NCBI RefSeq assembly: GCF_000590885.1 | Contig: NZ_JFHN01000018.1 | Location: forward strand, 168,171 to 232,170 | Origin: Erwinia mallotivora | Lineage (GTDB): Bacteria > Pseudomonadota > Gammaproteobacteria > Enterobacterales > Enterobacteriaceae | Length of the DNA stretch: 64,000 bases | Direction: 5' to 3' | Shown here: positions 1 to 9,539 of the stretch, piece by piece | Numbering within the stretch: position 1 is the first letter of the stretch | Layout of the letters: every line of letters begins with the position of its first letter | Notes under the pieces: model-generated | Databases searched by the model: none | Told to the model about the DNA's origin: nothing | What the model saw: only the letters and a program-made list of their open reading frames with translations | Program-made: the position numbers and the translations under genes

Positions 1-666
1 ACTCTGGCCGTGGCGGCAACCCGGGTTGATGAACTGAAAAGCCTCGCGCTCAGCTACCTCGCCACCCTGCAAAACGAGCTGGGGTTAAAAGAGAAGAACA
101 TCAGCGTGGTGGTGGAGAACGTCGCCGCAGCACAACAGGCGCTGACCAGCAGCAGCCGCGATACCTTTATCGCACTCCTGAACAGCACGCCTGACGGTGT
201 TATCCGTAACTCTGACGTTATGAAAGGCGTGGTGGAAACCTCACTGAACGTCGGCGTGGTGGCGATGAGTGAAAACGAGGCAAAAATCAACTGTCTGGTT
301 CGCTCACTGATCGACAGCGGTAAGGATTACGTGGTGGAGATGCTCACCGCGCTGGGCGACCTGGCTGGCGCACAAACCGTGGCGAAAGGCAGCTACCCTG
401 GCTGGCAGCCCGATGCGAACTCTCCGGTGATGGCCGTGGTGGCAGAAACCTACAAAAAGCTGTTCAACAAAACGCCCAATATTCAGGTCATTCATGCAGG
501 CCTGGAGTGTGGGTTATTTAAAAAACCCTATCCGGAGATGGATATGGTGTCGATTGGCCCGACCATCACCGGTCCGCACTCGCCGGATGAGCAGGTTCAT
601 ATCGGTAGCGTGGGGCTGTACTGGCAATTGCTGACCGCCCTGCTGAAAGCCATTCCCGCGAAATAA
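1..666 (+). CDS. pepD: Aminoacyl-histidine dipeptidase PepD, C-terminal part (5' truncated by window)
   Basis: The frame is open from base 1, so the gene enters from outside the window; about 221 codons are visible. PepD is a cytosolic M20-family metallopeptidase that hydrolyses Xaa-His dipeptides such as carnosine. The visible part matches the C-terminal half of the family, including the stretch HAGLECGLF followed by DMVSIGPTITGPHSPDE, which carries the late catalytic-domain metal and substrate residues. The usual full length is about 485 residues. It converges on dinB with only a short hairpin between them. Confidence in the family is high; nothing can be said about its promoter. Confidence 0.93.
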   Translation, partial: TLAVAATRVDELKSLALSYLATLQNELGLKEKNISVVVENVAAAQQALTSSSRDTFIALLNSTPDGVIRNSDVMKGVVETSLNVGVVAMSENEAKINCLVRSLIDSGKDYVVEMLTALGDLAGAQTVAKGSYPGWQPDANSPVMAVVAETYKKLFNKTPNIQVIHAGLECGLFKKPYPEMDMVSIGPTITGPHSPDEQVHIGSVGLYWQLLTALLKAIPAK

Positions 667-688
667 CCTCACTCTGCGTTTAAGCATT

Positions 689-714
689 CGGGGCCGTCAG
701 TATGGCGGCCCTTC
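689..714. terminator. GC-rich hairpin between pepD and dinB
   Basis: An imperfect inverted repeat (gggccg... / ...cggccc) lies between two convergent genes and touches the dinB stop codon. It has only a short T/C stretch after it on the + strand. It probably acts as a shared terminator, but this is inferred from position and stem only. Confidence 0.4.
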
Positions 715-1769
715 TACAATCCCAGTAACAGCTGACGTTCCAGCTGTGGGTCCACCAGCATCACATGCAGCCCGACCAACCTGACTCCCCGTCCCGCCCG
801 ACGTTCATCCCAGCTTTGCTTCGCCACCGCGATAAAATCCTCTTTGTTCAGCACCGGCCACAGATGCTCCTGAGTGGTTTGCTGAAAATCATCAAACTTC
901 AGCTTTACCCCCTGGCGTGCTATCAGCCGGTCAGGCCTGATTTTCGTCAGACGACGCTCCAGCTCCTCATAGAGGAAATCAATGATTGTCAGGCACTGCT
1001 CCCACTGATGAATATCTTCTGAGAGCGTACGCTCCACGCCCAGCGACTTACGCAACCGGTCAGTCACCACTTCACGTTGATCAATGCCGTGACATCGCTC
1101 CCACAATATGCGGCCAAACTTGCCAAATCGCTTTAACAACAGCGCGAGGTCGCCGTTCTGCACATCGCCACAGGTCAGCAGCCCAAGCTCTTCCAGCTTT
1201 TTTGCCGTCACTTTGCCCACGCCGGGAATTTTTGCCAGCGGCAGCGTGAGTAGCATCCCTGGCATCTCTGCGGGAGTGATCACAAACTGCCCGTTGGGCT
1301 TGTTAAGATCTGAGGCGATTTTGGCGAGAAATTTTACCGGCGCGATACCGGCCGAGGCCGTCAGATTGAGTTCACGAGCAATCGTCTGCCGGATTTCCTG
1401 CGCAATAAGGGTGGCCGAACCGTGGCAGTGAGGGCTGTCAGTGACATCCAGATAGGCTTCATCCAGCGAGAGCGGCTCGATCAGCGCGGTGTAGCGGGAA
1501 AAAATTTCACGGATATGGCTGCTGGCTTCTTTATAGGCATCGAAGCGCCCGGCAATCACTTTCAGATGCGGACAGAGTTTCAACGCCATCGCGGTGGACA
1601 TCGCGCTGTGTACGCCAAACTTGCGTGCCGGATAATTAGCGGTGCTGATCACCCCGCGTTTCAGATGACTGCCGCCGATAGCAATGGGAATATCGCGCAG
1701 ACTGGGGTCGTCACGCATTTCCACTGCGGCAAAAAAGCAGTCCATATCAACGTGAATAATCTTACGCAT
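714..1769 (-). CDS. dinB: DNA polymerase IV (Y-family translesion polymerase)
   Basis: 351 residues, the same length as E. coli DinB. It is an error-prone lesion-bypass polymerase. The N-terminus MRKIIHVDMDCFFAAVEMRD carries the first catalytic aspartate, and SLDEAYLDVT carries the second acidic pair of the palm. Helix-hairpin-helix residues follow (LAKIPGVGKVTAKKLEELG), and the C-terminal little-finger domain ends in QLLLGL, which resembles the beta-clamp binding tail. The start ATG has a GGAGGG ribosome site at good spacing. A LexA box lies immediately upstream, so SOS induction is expected. Confidence 0.97.
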   Translation of the reverse strand: MRKIIHVDMDCFFAAVEMRDDPSLRDIPIAIGGSHLKRGVISTANYPARKFGVHSAMSTAMALKLCPHLKVIAGRFDAYKEASSHIREIFSRYTALIEPLSLDEAYLDVTDSPHCHGSATLIAQEIRQTIARELNLTASAGIAPVKFLAKIASDLNKPNGQFVITPAEMPGMLLTLPLAKIPGVGKVTAKKLEELGLLTCGDVQNGDLALLLKRFGKFGRILWERCHGIDQREVVTDRLRKSLGVERTLSEDIHQWEQCLTIIDFLYEELERRLTKIRPDRLIARQGVKLKFDDFQQTTQEHLWPVLNKEDFIAVAKQSWDERRAGRGVRLVGLHVMLVDPQLERQLLLGL

Positions 1770-1783
1770 ATACCCTCCGCAAT

Positions 1784-1803
1784 AACTGTATAAGTATACA
1801 GTT
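1784..1803 (-). promoter_or_regulatory. LexA (SOS) box upstream of dinB
   Basis: CTGTATAAGTATACAG (1786-1801) is a perfect CTGT-N8-ACAG LexA operator, extended to AA...TT on both sides. It sits 17-34 bases upstream of the dinB start, where E. coli dinB also has one. Binding is inferred from the consensus. Confidence 0.93.
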
Positions 1804-2009
1804 AAAATGCGTTATAGCAACCATCGCTTTGCCCGGCAAAGCGCAGCGGCTGAGGGCTGAGCCGAGTTTTCTTTCTTTTTTTCCGCTCTGCTCTCTTGCT
1901 AAAAAAACAGACAGTGCTAATGTGGCGCTGCGCTAACGGAATATTCCGAAACTGTACGCTGTAACGTCTGCGGACGTCGTATCCACCCCCTACGATCAAG
2001 GGAACCAGA

Positions 2010-2753
2010 ATGGGCAAAATCGCACTGCTGTTTGCGATGTTTTTTCTGCCAACCGTTGTATTTGCCAGTGCCCCCGTCGCACAGGTCACTCCGCTGGCAC
2101 CGGTAAGCAAAGAGTTAAAGAAGCAACTCCTCGGCACTCCTGTTTATATTCAGATATTTAAGGAAGAGCGCCTGCTTGAGCTGTACGGCAAAATTGGCAG
2201 CGAATATCGCCTGCTCGACAGTTACCGTATCTGTAATTTTTCAGGGGGACTGGGACCAAAACGCCGTCAGGGTGATTTTAAAAGCCCGGAAGGGTTTTAC
2301 AGCGTGGGCCTTTCGCAACTGAAACCCGACAGTCGCTTCTATCGCGCTATCAACGTCGGCTTCCCCAACGAATATGACCGCCAGCAGGGATATGAAGGGA
2401 AATACCTGATGATCCACGGCAGCTGCGTGTCGATTGGCTGTTACGCCATGACCGACAGCAATATTGACGATATTTATCATTATGTGGAAGCGGCGCTGCG
2501 CAACGGCCAGCCTCGGGTGGAGGTAAGCATCTATCCGTTCCGTATGACTGACAGTAATCTGCAACGCCATCGTTATTCGGTGTACTACAGCTTCTGGCAA
2601 CAGCTGCAACCGGGCTATGCCGAATTCGTGCAGAATCACCAGCCACCCGCCGTCAGCGTTAACGCGGGCCGCTATGTGCTGAACAGCGCGCTGCTGAACA
2701 GCAAAATGAGCAGCGGTAACTGTTCAGCGCTGGCGCTCTCCGAGACAAAATAA
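2010..2753 (+). CDS. yafK: YafK-type L,D-transpeptidase-fold periplasmic protein (DpaA/LdtF)
   Basis: 247 residues with an N-terminal signal peptide ending around VFASA. The YkuD catalytic motif is plain: [14 protein letters not shown], with the nucleophilic cysteine in SIGC. In E. coli this protein (YafK, also DpaA/LdtF) cleaves the bond between Braun lipoprotein and peptidoglycan rather than making crosslinks. The start has an AAGGGA ribosome site. Its 3' end overlaps the convergent yafJ coding region by 30 bases. It has the same neighbour and orientation as in E. coli. Confidence 0.93.
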   Translation: MGKIALLFAMFFLPTVVFASAPVAQVTPLAPVSKELKKQLLGTPVYIQIFKEERLLELYGKIGSEYRLLDSYRICNFSGGLGPKRRQGDFKSPEGFYSVGLSQLKPDSRFYRAINVGFPNEYDRQQGYEGKYLMIHGSCVSIGCYAMTDSNIDDIYHYVEAALRNGQPRVEVSIYPFRMTDSNLQRHRYSVYYSFWQQLQPGYAEFVQNHQPPAVSVNAGRYVLNSALLNSKMSSGNCSALALSETK

Positions 2754-3491
2754 CGCCCAGTCACCTGGCTCAATTTTGTGCCAGGTTTCATTGCCGGTCA
2801 GCGGCTGGGTGGCTATCACTGTGACCACATCATCTGGTGTGGTCTGCTTCTGAAAATCAATCTCCACATCCTGATCCAGCAGCGTTGCCTTACCAAACGG
2901 TGCCCGTCGGGTTATCCAGAACAGGTTGGTGGAACAGAACGCCATCAGATAACGACCATCTGACAGCAGCATATTGAACACGCCCTTTTTCCGCAGTTCC
3001 GTCGCCAGTTGCGCAATATAGCGAAAGACAGCAGGCCAGTTGCCCGGCGTGCGTGGGTAGCGAGACGTCAGCTGATGCAACAGCCAGCAAAAGGCCTTTT
3101 CGCTGTCCGTTTCGCCCACCGGACGAAAGGGACCGGTATCCAGCGAACGGTAGCCGGTCAGCTGGCCGTTATGGGCATAGGTCCAGTGACGTCCCCACAG
3201 CTCGCGGGTAAAAGGATGGGTGTTTTCCAGCGACACTTCGCCCCGGTTTGCCTGGCGTATATGCGCCACGACCGAGCAGGATTTAATCGGATACTCCTGC
3301 ACCAGTCGGGCAATGGGCGAATTAAAACTGGGCTGAGGATCTTTGAATGTGCGACAGCCTTTTCCTTCGTAAAAAGTAATCCCCCAACCGTCTTTATGCG
3401 GACCGGTTCCCCCACCCCGCTGAACCAGCCCGGTAAAGCTGAAACAGATGTCGGTAGGGACATTCGCGCTCATCCCGAGCAGTTCACACAT
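2724..3491 (-). CDS. yafJ: Class II glutamine amidotransferase YafJ
   Basis: 255 residues. It begins [21 protein letters not shown], so Cys2 becomes the N-terminal nucleophile of the class II (Ntn) glutaminase fold after Met removal. Further hallmarks are the HIRQANRG motif, HTHPFxRELWG-like residues and YAHNGQL. The protein is a stand-alone glutaminase-like domain; its ammonia acceptor is not known in E. coli either. It lies downstream of gmhA on the same strand with a 29-base gap, so the two may be co-transcribed. Confidence 0.92.
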   Translation of the reverse strand: MCELLGMSANVPTDICFSFTGLVQRGGGTGPHKDGWGITFYEGKGCRTFKDPQPSFNSPIARLVQEYPIKSCSVVAHIRQANRGEVSLENTHPFTRELWGRHWTYAHNGQLTGYRSLDTGPFRPVGETDSEKAFCWLLHQLTSRYPRTPGNWPAVFRYIAQLATELRKKGVFNMLLSDGRYLMAFCSTNLFWITRRAPFGKATLLDQDVEIDFQKQTTPDDVVTVIATQPLTGNETWHKIEPGDWALFCLGERQR

Positions 3492-3520
3492 ACAATGACC
3501 TCGTCAAAGGGTAAGACAAA

Positions 3521-4099
3521 TCAGGCCGCCATCTCTTTTTCAATCAGCAGGATCAGGATATGGATAACCTTGATGTGAATTTCCTGAATGCGGTCGGCAT
3601 AACCGAAATGCGGCACCCGAATTTCCACATCGGCCATGCCGTCCATTTTGCCGCCGTCTTTACCGGTGAGCGTGATCACCTTCATTCCCTGAGCGCGGGC
3701 TGCTTCAATGGCTTTGATCACGTTCGCGGAGTTGCCGGAGGTGGAAATACCTAACAAAACATCGCCCGATTTTCCCACCGCTTCCAGATAACGTGAGAAG
3801 ACATAGTCATAGCCAAAGTCGTTGCTGACGCAGGAGAGGTGACTGACATCAGAAATAGCAATGCCGGGATAGCCCGGACGGTTATCGCGATAGCGTCCGG
3901 TCAGTTCCTCAGCAAAATGCATGGCATCACAGTGTGATCCCCCATTGCCACAGGAGAGCACTTTTCCTCCGGCTTTGAATGAATCAGCCAGCAATACGGC
4001 AGCACGCTGAATCGCGTGGATATTCGCGTCATTACTGAGGAATTTATTCAGTGTGTCAGCCGCCTCGTTAAGTTCGGCGCGAATGATGTCCTGATACAT
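3521..4099 (-). CDS. gmhA: Sedoheptulose-7-phosphate isomerase (phosphoheptose isomerase)
   Basis: 192 residues ([17 protein letters not shown]...), the family's usual length. A longer in-frame start at 4261 was rejected because this ATG has an AAGGA-type site and matches the E. coli N-terminus. It is a cytosolic SIS-domain enzyme converting sedoheptulose 7-phosphate to D-glycero-D-manno-heptose 7-phosphate, the first step of heptose supply for the LPS inner core. The SIS signatures [22 protein letters not shown] and [11 protein letters not shown] are present. It is divergent from fadE, as in E. coli (where it is also called lpcA). Confidence 0.96.
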   Translation of the reverse strand: MYQDIIRAELNEAADTLNKFLSNDANIHAIQRAAVLLADSFKAGGKVLSCGNGGSHCDAMHFAEELTGRYRDNRPGYPGIAISDVSHLSCVSNDFGYDYVFSRYLEAVGKSGDVLLGISTSGNSANVIKAIEAARAQGMKVITLTGKDGGKMDGMADVEIRVPHFGYADRIQEIHIKVIHILILLIEKEMAA

Positions 4100-4275
4100 A
4101 GGGGGAATCCTTTTAGGTGAGCCAGGCGTCAGTTTACCCGGTTGCAGACCAGGCGCAAAGCGCCTTTCCCGGCGCTGGCAGGCGTCAGCTCGCAGGGTCA
4201 GCAGATTGTGATCGACGTTGTAAATATTATGTGAACATATTGCTAACAGAATACATCTCATCTAAACCTGTAGCT

Positions 4276-4292
4276 AACAGGTCAGACCTCTT
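4276..4292 (+). promoter_or_regulatory. FadR operator at the fadE promoter
   Basis: AACAGGTCAGACCTCTT matches the FadR consensus (AGCTGGTCCGACCTGTT) at 13 of 17 positions, including the GGTC and GACCT cores. It lies about 20 bases before the fadE start. Repression of fadE by FadR without fatty acids is established in E. coli; here it is inferred. Confidence 0.75.
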
Positions 4293-4312
4293 ACCCCTTA
4301 ACGGAGATGTTT

Positions 4313-6757
4313 ATGATGGTTCTCAGTTGCGTGGCGACAATCCTGCTGATTGGCGCACTCTTTTATCACCGCGTTAATCTGCTGCTGAGCAGCCTGACAG
4401 TGCTGGTGTGGTGCGCGGCAATGGCCGTCGCTCAGCTGTGGACGCCGTGGTTGATTATCCCACTGGCTATCATTCTGTTGCCTTTTAATCTGCTGCCCAT
4501 GCGCAGAGCGATGTTCTCAAAGCCGGTATTGCACACCTTCAAAAAAGTCATGCCGCCAATGTCCCGCACCGAGAAAGAAGCTATCGAGGCCGGTACCACC
4601 TGGTGGGAGGGCGATCTGTTTCGCGGCCGACCAGACTGGCAAAAACTGCACAACTATCCGCAGCCCCGCCTCAGCGCAGAGGAACAGGCTTTTCTGGATG
4701 GCCCGGTGAACGAAGCCTGCCGTATGGCGAGTGATTTTCAGATAACCCACGAGCTGGCCGATCTGCCACCAGAGCTGTGGGCACATCTGAAAGCACATCG
4801 CTTCTTTGCCATGATTATTAAGAAAGAATACGGCGGACTGGCGTTTTCCGCTTATGCGCAGGCCCTTGTGCTGCAAAAGCTGGCGGGCGTGTCGGGTATT
4901 CTGGCGATCACCGTCGGGGTGCCCAACTCTCTTGGTCCCGGTGAGCTGCTGCAACATTACGGCACGGAGCAACAAAAAGACCACTATCTGCCGCGCCTGG
5001 CCCGTGGTCAGGAGATCCCCTGTTTTGCGCTGACCAGCCCGGAAGCCGGTTCCGATGCAGGCGCTATCCCGGATACCGGCATCGTCTGCATGGGCGACTG
5101 GCAGGGTCAGCAGGTGCTGGGGATGCGTCTGACCTGGAACAAACGCTACATCACCCTGGCCCCCATCGCCACCGTGCTGGGCCTGGCATTTAAACTCTAC
5201 GATCCTGAGCATCTGCTGGGCGAAACTGAAGACCTCGGCATTACCTGCGCCCTGATCCCTGCCTGCACGCCAGGCGTGGAGATTGGCAAACGTCACTTTC
5301 CGCTTAATGTTCCGTTCCAGAACGGCCCAACCCGTGGCAAAGACATTTTTGTGCCGGTTGACTACATTATCGGCGGGCCAAAAATGGCCGGTCAGGGCTG
5401 GAGAATGCTGGTGGAATGCCTTTCTGTCGGGCGCGGTATCACCCTGCCCTCCAACTCTACCGGTAGCCTGAAAAGCATCGCGCTGGCAACGGGAGCTTAT
5501 GCGCACATTCGCCGCCAGTTTCGTCTGCCGGTCGGCAAGATGGAAGGCATTGAAGAGCCGCTGGCGCGCATCGCGGGCAATGCTTACGTGATGGATGCTG
5601 CCGCCTCGCTCATCACCTACGGCATTGTGCAGGGCGAAAAGCCCGCAGTGCTGTCAGCGATTGTCAAATACCACTGCACACATCGTGGCCAGCGGGCCAT
5701 CGTCGATGCGATGGATATTGCCGGCGGCAAAGGCATCATGCTCGGCAACAGTAACTTTCTGGCAAGGGCGTATCAGGGTGCCCCGATTGCCATCACCGTG
5801 GAAGGGGCCAACATTCTGACCCGCAGCATGATTATCTTCGGCCAGGGGGCGATTCGCTGTCATCCTTATGTACTGGCGGAGATGGAAAGCGCACAGAACA
5901 ATGACGTCATTGCCTTTGACCAGGCGCTGTTCAGTCACGTCGGTCATGTCGGCAGCAACGGGATGCGCAGCCTGTGGCTGGGGCTGACCGGTGGCCGAAC
6001 CAGCACCTCGCCAACCCGCGACGCCACCCGCCGTTACTACCAGCATCTTAACCGCCTGAGCGCCAGTCTGGCGCTGCTGTCGGATGTCGCTATGTCGGTT
6101 CTCGGCGGCAGTCTGAAACGTCGGGGGCGGATTTCTGCCCGGCTGGGGGATGTGTTGAGCCAGCTCTACCTGGCGTCTGCAACCTTAAAGCGCTACGAAG
6201 ATGAAGGCCGTAATCAGGCCGATCTCCCCCTGCTGCACTGGGGCGTACAGGATGCGCTTAACCAGGCAGAAATCGCCGTGGACGATCTGCTGCGCAACTT
6301 TCCCAACCGGATCATAGCTGGCCTGCTACGCGGGATGATTTTCCCCCTGGGCCGCCACTGCCGGGCACCGTCTGACCAGCTGGATCATCAGCTGGCACAG
6401 CTGCTGCAAACCCCCTCAGCTACCCGCACTCGTCTGGGACGCGGCCAGTATCTCACGCCCGGTGAACATAATCCGGCAGGTCAGCTGGAAGAAGCGTTGC
6501 AGGACGTCATGGCCGCCGAAACCATCCACGAGCGCCTCTGTAAGCAGTTGAAGAAAAATCTGTCGTTTACCCGCCTGGACGAGCTGGCAACACGCGGATT
6601 GCAGGAGAAATGGTTAAATGAAGAAGAAGCAGCCATTCTGACCCGGGCAGAAGCCAGCCGCCTGCGCTCAATTAACGTTGATGAGTTTGCTGCTGACGCA
6701 CTGGCCGCAGCAGCAGAAAAACCCGGGGTATCATCGCCCAGCGTTGCCGCCGCCTGA
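4313..6757 (+). CDS. fadE: Acyl-CoA dehydrogenase FadE
   Basis: 814 residues from the ATG at 4313, the same length as E. coli FadE. The ATG six bases earlier (4307) is directly against the ribosome site GGAG, so 4313 (MMVLSC...) is preferred. It catalyses the first step of fatty acid beta-oxidation, acyl-CoA to trans-2-enoyl-CoA with FAD. Two N-terminal hydrophobic segments (about residues 1-65) suggest membrane association. The dehydrogenase core includes [18 protein letters not shown] and [11 protein letters not shown]. The protein is very close to E. coli FadE along its whole length. A FadR operator precedes it. Confidence 0.97.
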   Translation: MMVLSCVATILLIGALFYHRVNLLLSSLTVLVWCAAMAVAQLWTPWLIIPLAIILLPFNLLPMRRAMFSKPVLHTFKKVMPPMSRTEKEAIEAGTTWWEGDLFRGRPDWQKLHNYPQPRLSAEEQAFLDGPVNEACRMASDFQITHELADLPPELWAHLKAHRFFAMIIKKEYGGLAFSAYAQALVLQKLAGVSGILAITVGVPNSLGPGELLQHYGTEQQKDHYLPRLARGQEIPCFALTSPEAGSDAGAIPDTGIVCMGDWQGQQVLGMRLTWNKRYITLAPIATVLGLAFKLYDPEHLLGETEDLGITCALIPACTPGVEIGKRHFPLNVPFQNGPTRGKDIFVPVDYIIGGPKMAGQGWRMLVECLSVGRGITLPSNSTGSLKSIALATGAYAHIRRQFRLPVGKMEGIEEPLARIAGNAYVMDAAASLITYGIVQGEKPAVLSAIVKYHCTHRGQRAIVDAMDIAGGKGIMLGNSNFLARAYQGAPIAITVEGANILTRSMIIFGQGAIRCHPYVLAEMESAQNNDVIAFDQALFSHVGHVGSNGMRSLWLGLTGGRTSTSPTRDATRRYYQHLNRLSASLALLSDVAMSVLGGSLKRRGRISARLGDVLSQLYLASATLKRYEDEGRNQADLPLLHWGVQDALNQAEIAVDDLLRNFPNRIIAGLLRGMIFPLGRHCRAPSDQLDHQLAQLLQTPSATRTRLGRGQYLTPGEHNPAGQLEEALQDVMAAETIHERLCKQLKKNLSFTRLDELATRGLQEKWLNEEEAAILTRAEASRLRSINVDEFAADALAAAAEKPGVSSPSVAAA

Positions 6758-6767
6758 ACAGGCGGCG
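6748..6767. terminator. Hairpin between convergent fadE and tetR-family gene
   Basis: A perfect 9-bp stem (cgccgcctg / caggcggcg) with a 2-base loop overlaps the fadE stop codon and precedes the stop of the convergent regulator. No long T-tract follows, so termination on either strand is inferred. Confidence 0.5.
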
Positions 6768-6774
6768 TCCCTCG

Positions 6775-7401
6775 TCACTGTGCCGCCGGTTTGCCCGCAC
6801 CGGCGAAAAACATACTGACCGCACAGCGCGTCATTTCGCTGATGCGGCTGGTCCCTACCGGCTGGGCCTGCCGCTGGTAAATGCGCCCGTCGATCTCAGC
6901 GGTCAGCAGCGCCATAAACTGCAATGCCCGCAGACTGGCATCGCCGGGACGCAGTTCTCCGGCGTCCATCGCAGAGAGCATCACCGCCGACAGTTTTTCC
7001 ATACTTTCGCGCGGCCCGGAGTCATGAAACAGCGTACCGATATCAGTGTGTCCGGATTCCGCCACCACCATACGATAGACCGCCAGCGCGCTGCCGTCGT
7101 TGACCAGCACCTGTAACATTCTTTCGCCAAATTTCTGAAGTTTCTCTTTCAGGGGCTGATTACGGTGCGAAATCTCATTCAGCTCTCCCGCCGCATCGGT
7201 GAGGTGCTGAGTCGCATAGGTTCTCACCACCGCAGTGAACAACTCTTCTTTTGAAGGAAAATAGTTATACAGCGTCGCCTTGGAACCTCCCAGCCGCCTG
7301 GCCAGTTCGTTCATTGAGGCCCGCTCATAGCCCATTTCCTGAAAAAGCGCGGCGGCCACTTCAATAATGGCCTCGCGTCGTGCCAGCGTTTTTACTTTCA
7401 T
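6775..7401 (-). CDS. TetR/AcrR-family transcriptional repressor
   Basis: 208 residues from MKVKTLARREAII. The N-terminal helix-turn-helix is clear (residues about 8-55: ASMNELARRLGGSKATLYNYFPSKEELF). The C-terminal part is a ligand/dimer domain resembling AcrR_C (HDSGPRESMEKLSAVM). A longer in-frame start at 7506 would place the coding region across the palindromic operator, so the shorter form was chosen. It is divergent from a lipoprotein gene whose promoter carries a palindrome, so it likely represses that gene and itself. The ligand cannot be deduced. Confidence 0.9.
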   Translation of the reverse strand: MKVKTLARREAIIEVAAALFQEMGYERASMNELARRLGGSKATLYNYFPSKEELFTAVVRTYATQHLTDAAGELNEISHRNQPLKEKLQKFGERMLQVLVNDGSALAVYRMVVAESGHTDIGTLFHDSGPRESMEKLSAVMLSAMDAGELRPGDASLRALQFMALLTAEIDGRIYQRQAQPVGTSRISEMTRCAVSMFFAGAGKPAAQ

Positions 7402-7445
7402 CGGCTCACATCTTTTTTCAAAAATAAACCCAAGTGTACATTTTC

Positions 7446-7487
7446 TTGACAGAGAAATCATCCGCGTGCATAAATAAACCGTACGGT
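7446..7487 (+). promoter_or_regulatory. Promoter with palindromic operator in the tetR-lipoprotein gap
   Basis: TTGACA at 7446-7451 is a consensus -35 box. A weak -10 (CATAAA) follows 17 bases later. Immediately after it lies the perfect 10-bp palindrome ACCGTACGGT (7478-7487). The order promoter then palindrome, between a TetR gene and its divergent neighbour, suggests a repressor site. Transcript start not determined. Confidence 0.55.
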
Positions 7488-7575
7488 ACAGTTTTAAGCT
7501 GACCATCCCGCTCTCACCAGATAAAATCTGGCTGACAGCAATGCGCTATTACACTTACTTGCGAAGATTATCCCT

Positions 7576-8238
7576 ATGTCTCAGATGCCTGCCGTTTATC
7601 GTTCTCTTATGTTGCTAGCCGCTGTCACGCTGGCTGGCTGTGCCGGTACCCAGCCTGTTGCCTACAGCAATCTTCAGGCCTCTTCCCGCCTGCAACCCAA
7701 TACCGGTGATGATGCTTATCGCATCCCGTATAACTACAGCAGCAATCCGGACTGGCATAAATACAGCCAGGTTATTGTCGAGCCGGTGACCATTTATCGC
7801 GGTGCAGATAATCAGTTTGGCGATATGGATGCGGAAGATCAGCAGTCGCTGGCGAACTACATGCAGGAGCAGTTCAGCGATCGTCTGAAACAGCGCTTCA
7901 GCCTGGTTAACGCAGCAACACCGGGCACATTACGCATTCGCCTGACCCTGACCGGGGCTGATACCACCACGCCAGTCGTCGGCACCTTTACCAAGTTCGA
8001 CCTGGCCGGTGGCCCGTACAATATCGTGCAGTCGATCCGTGGCAGAGAGGGGATGATGAACGGTTGGGTAAGCTATGCCACCGAAATCTACGATGCGCAG
8101 ACCAACCAGCTGCTCGCCGCCTGGGTAGAAAAGCAGTATCCCAACGCGATGAATGTCAGCGCGAGTATTGGTTCACTGAGCGCAGCGAAGGTGGGCGTTG
8201 AAAAAGGTGCGGATGAGTTGATCACCCGTCTGAAATAA
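7576..8238 (+). CDS. DUF3313-type lipoprotein
   Basis: 220 residues. A lipoprotein signal peptide ends in LAGC with the acylated Cys at residue 22. The mature domain carries the stretch IYRGADNQFGDMDAEDQQSLANYM, which I associate with the DUF3313 family of proteobacterial lipoproteins. Function unknown. It is controlled by its own promoter opposite the TetR gene and followed by a hairpin before pqiA. The pairing with an envelope-lipid operon suggests an envelope role, but that is only neighbourhood evidence. Confidence 0.85.
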   Translation: MSQMPAVYRSLMLLAAVTLAGCAGTQPVAYSNLQASSRLQPNTGDDAYRIPYNYSSNPDWHKYSQVIVEPVTIYRGADNQFGDMDAEDQQSLANYMQEQFSDRLKQRFSLVNAATPGTLRIRLTLTGADTTTPVVGTFTKFDLAGGPYNIVQSIRGREGMMNGWVSYATEIYDAQTNQLLAAWVEKQYPNAMNVSASIGSLSAAKVGVEKGADELITRLK

Positions 8239-8253
8239 CGTCGGAGCACACTG

Positions 8254-8280
8254 GGGCGGCCTCAGCGCCGCCACTTTTCT
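8254..8280 (+). terminator. Terminator after the DUF3313 lipoprotein gene
   Basis: A GC stem (ggcggc / gccgcc) is followed by ACTTTTCT, about 17 bases after the stop codon. This is a plausible intrinsic terminator separating the lipoprotein gene from pqiABC. Confidence 0.5.
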
Positions 8281-8303
8281 GCTCTCCTGCGGGACAACGC
8301 CCG

Positions 8304-9539
8304 ATGAACAGCTTTCCTGAGTTAGCCATTTGTCCCTGTTGCAGCCATCTTCACCGCCGCGAAAGCCTGACCTGCGGTGAACATGCATCCTGCCTGCGTT
8401 GTGCCAAAACGCTCTTTGCGTCAGCGCCGCGCTATTCGCGTCGACTGGCACTGATGCTGTCGGCGGTTTTTGCGCTGCCGGTCGCGACCTTTCTGCCGCT
8501 TATTACCGTCGGTTTGCAGGGAAACACGCGCCCGGTGACGCTGGTAAATATGGTGGTCTCGCTGGTACAGAGTCATCAGTGGCTGCTGGCGACCATCGTG
8601 ATGCTGATATTTGTGTTATTTCCGGCGGTACAACTTGTTCTGTACAGCTGGCTGTGCCACTTTGCCAGCCGCGCGCGTCACGCGCCGGGACACCGGACCG
8701 CTTTGCAGATCCTTCACTGGCTGAACCCCTGGTGCATGAGCGATGTTTGCCTGCTTGGGTTACTGATTGCGGGTTACAAAATGGTCGAATTCATTCAGCT
8801 CAGCATTGGGCCGGGATTCTGGGCGCTGGTGTGGGTTGCCCTGCTCTGCCGGAGTATCAGTCGTCACGATCTCGCCGGGCTGTGGAGTATTAACAGCACC
8901 CCCACCCCACCCGGCAGAAAACCGACGGAGGCATCTGCGACCAGACTGACGGGATGCCGCCATTGCGGGCTGGTCTGCGAGGCAGATCGCCGCACAAAAT
9001 TTACCACCCGCTGTCCACGCTGCCACACAAGGCTCTCTTTGAATACTGTCGATAACCTCTCACGCACCACCGCGCTGTTAGTGGCGGCGATAATCTGCTA
9101 TTTCCCGGCGAACCTGCTGCCGGTGATGCAAACCACTTTGCTGGGTAACAGCAGCGAAAAAACCATCCTCAGCGGCATTGTGGCATTCCGCGACAGCGGC
9201 GCGATTGCCATCGCAGCAATAATATTTATCGCCAGCGTGGTGATCCCGGTGATGAAATTTCTGGCGATTGGACTGCTGATTATTACCTGCCATCTGCGCA
9301 GCCAGTGGGCGGCCAGCAAACGAACCCAGCTTTACCGGCTGACGGAAGCCATCGGTTATCTCTCACTGCTGGACGTGATCGTGGTGGTCATCATGTCATG
9401 TGCCATGCAGTTCGCCCCGTCGGTGACCGTGGAACCGCGAAGCGGCATTCTCTTTTTTGCCCTGTCCGTGATCCTGACCATGCTTTCCGCCCTCAGTTTT
9501 GATCCACGCCTGATCTGGAGCCGCAACCATCATGAGTAA
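8304..9539 (+). CDS. pqiA: Paraquat-inducible protein A-type membrane protein (PqiA)
   Basis: 411 residues. It has two halves, each with a zinc-ribbon-like Cys cluster (CPCC...CGEHASCLRC near residues 11-33; CRHCGLVC...CPRC near 218-245) followed by about four membrane segments. This is the architecture of PqiA/LetA/YebS inner-membrane partners of MCE proteins. PqiA with PqiB and PqiC forms a trans-envelope lipid transport path. The stop overlaps the start of pqiB by 8 bases, so translation is coupled. Length is close to E. coli PqiA (about 417). Confidence 0.93.
   Translation: MNSFPELAICPCCSHLHRRESLTCGEHASCLRCAKTLFASAPRYSRRLALMLSAVFALPVATFLPLITVGLQGNTRPVTLVNMVVSLVQSHQWLLATIVMLIFVLFPAVQLVLYSWLCHFASRARHAPGHRTALQILHWLNPWCMSDVCLLGLLIAGYKMVEFIQLSIGPGFWALVWVALLCRSISRHDLAGLWSINSTPTPPGRKPTEASATRLTGCRHCGLVCEADRRTKFTTRCPRCHTRLSLNTVDNLSRTTALLVAAIICYFPANLLPVMQTTLLGNSSEKTILSGIVAFRDSGAIAIAAIIFIASVVIPVMKFLAIGLLIITCHLRSQWAASKRTQLYRLTEAIGYLSLLDVIVVVIMSCAMQFAPSVTVEPRSGILFFALSVILTMLSALSFDPRLIWSRNHHE

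Noticed and set aside
4100..4261. 54-residue N-terminal extension of GmhA
   Set aside because: The extension is not part of the family, and the internal ATG has a good ribosome site.
4307..4312. ATG at 4307 as fadE start
   Set aside because: It abuts the GGAG ribosome site with no spacer. ATG at 4313 gives 814 residues and matches the E. coli N-terminus.
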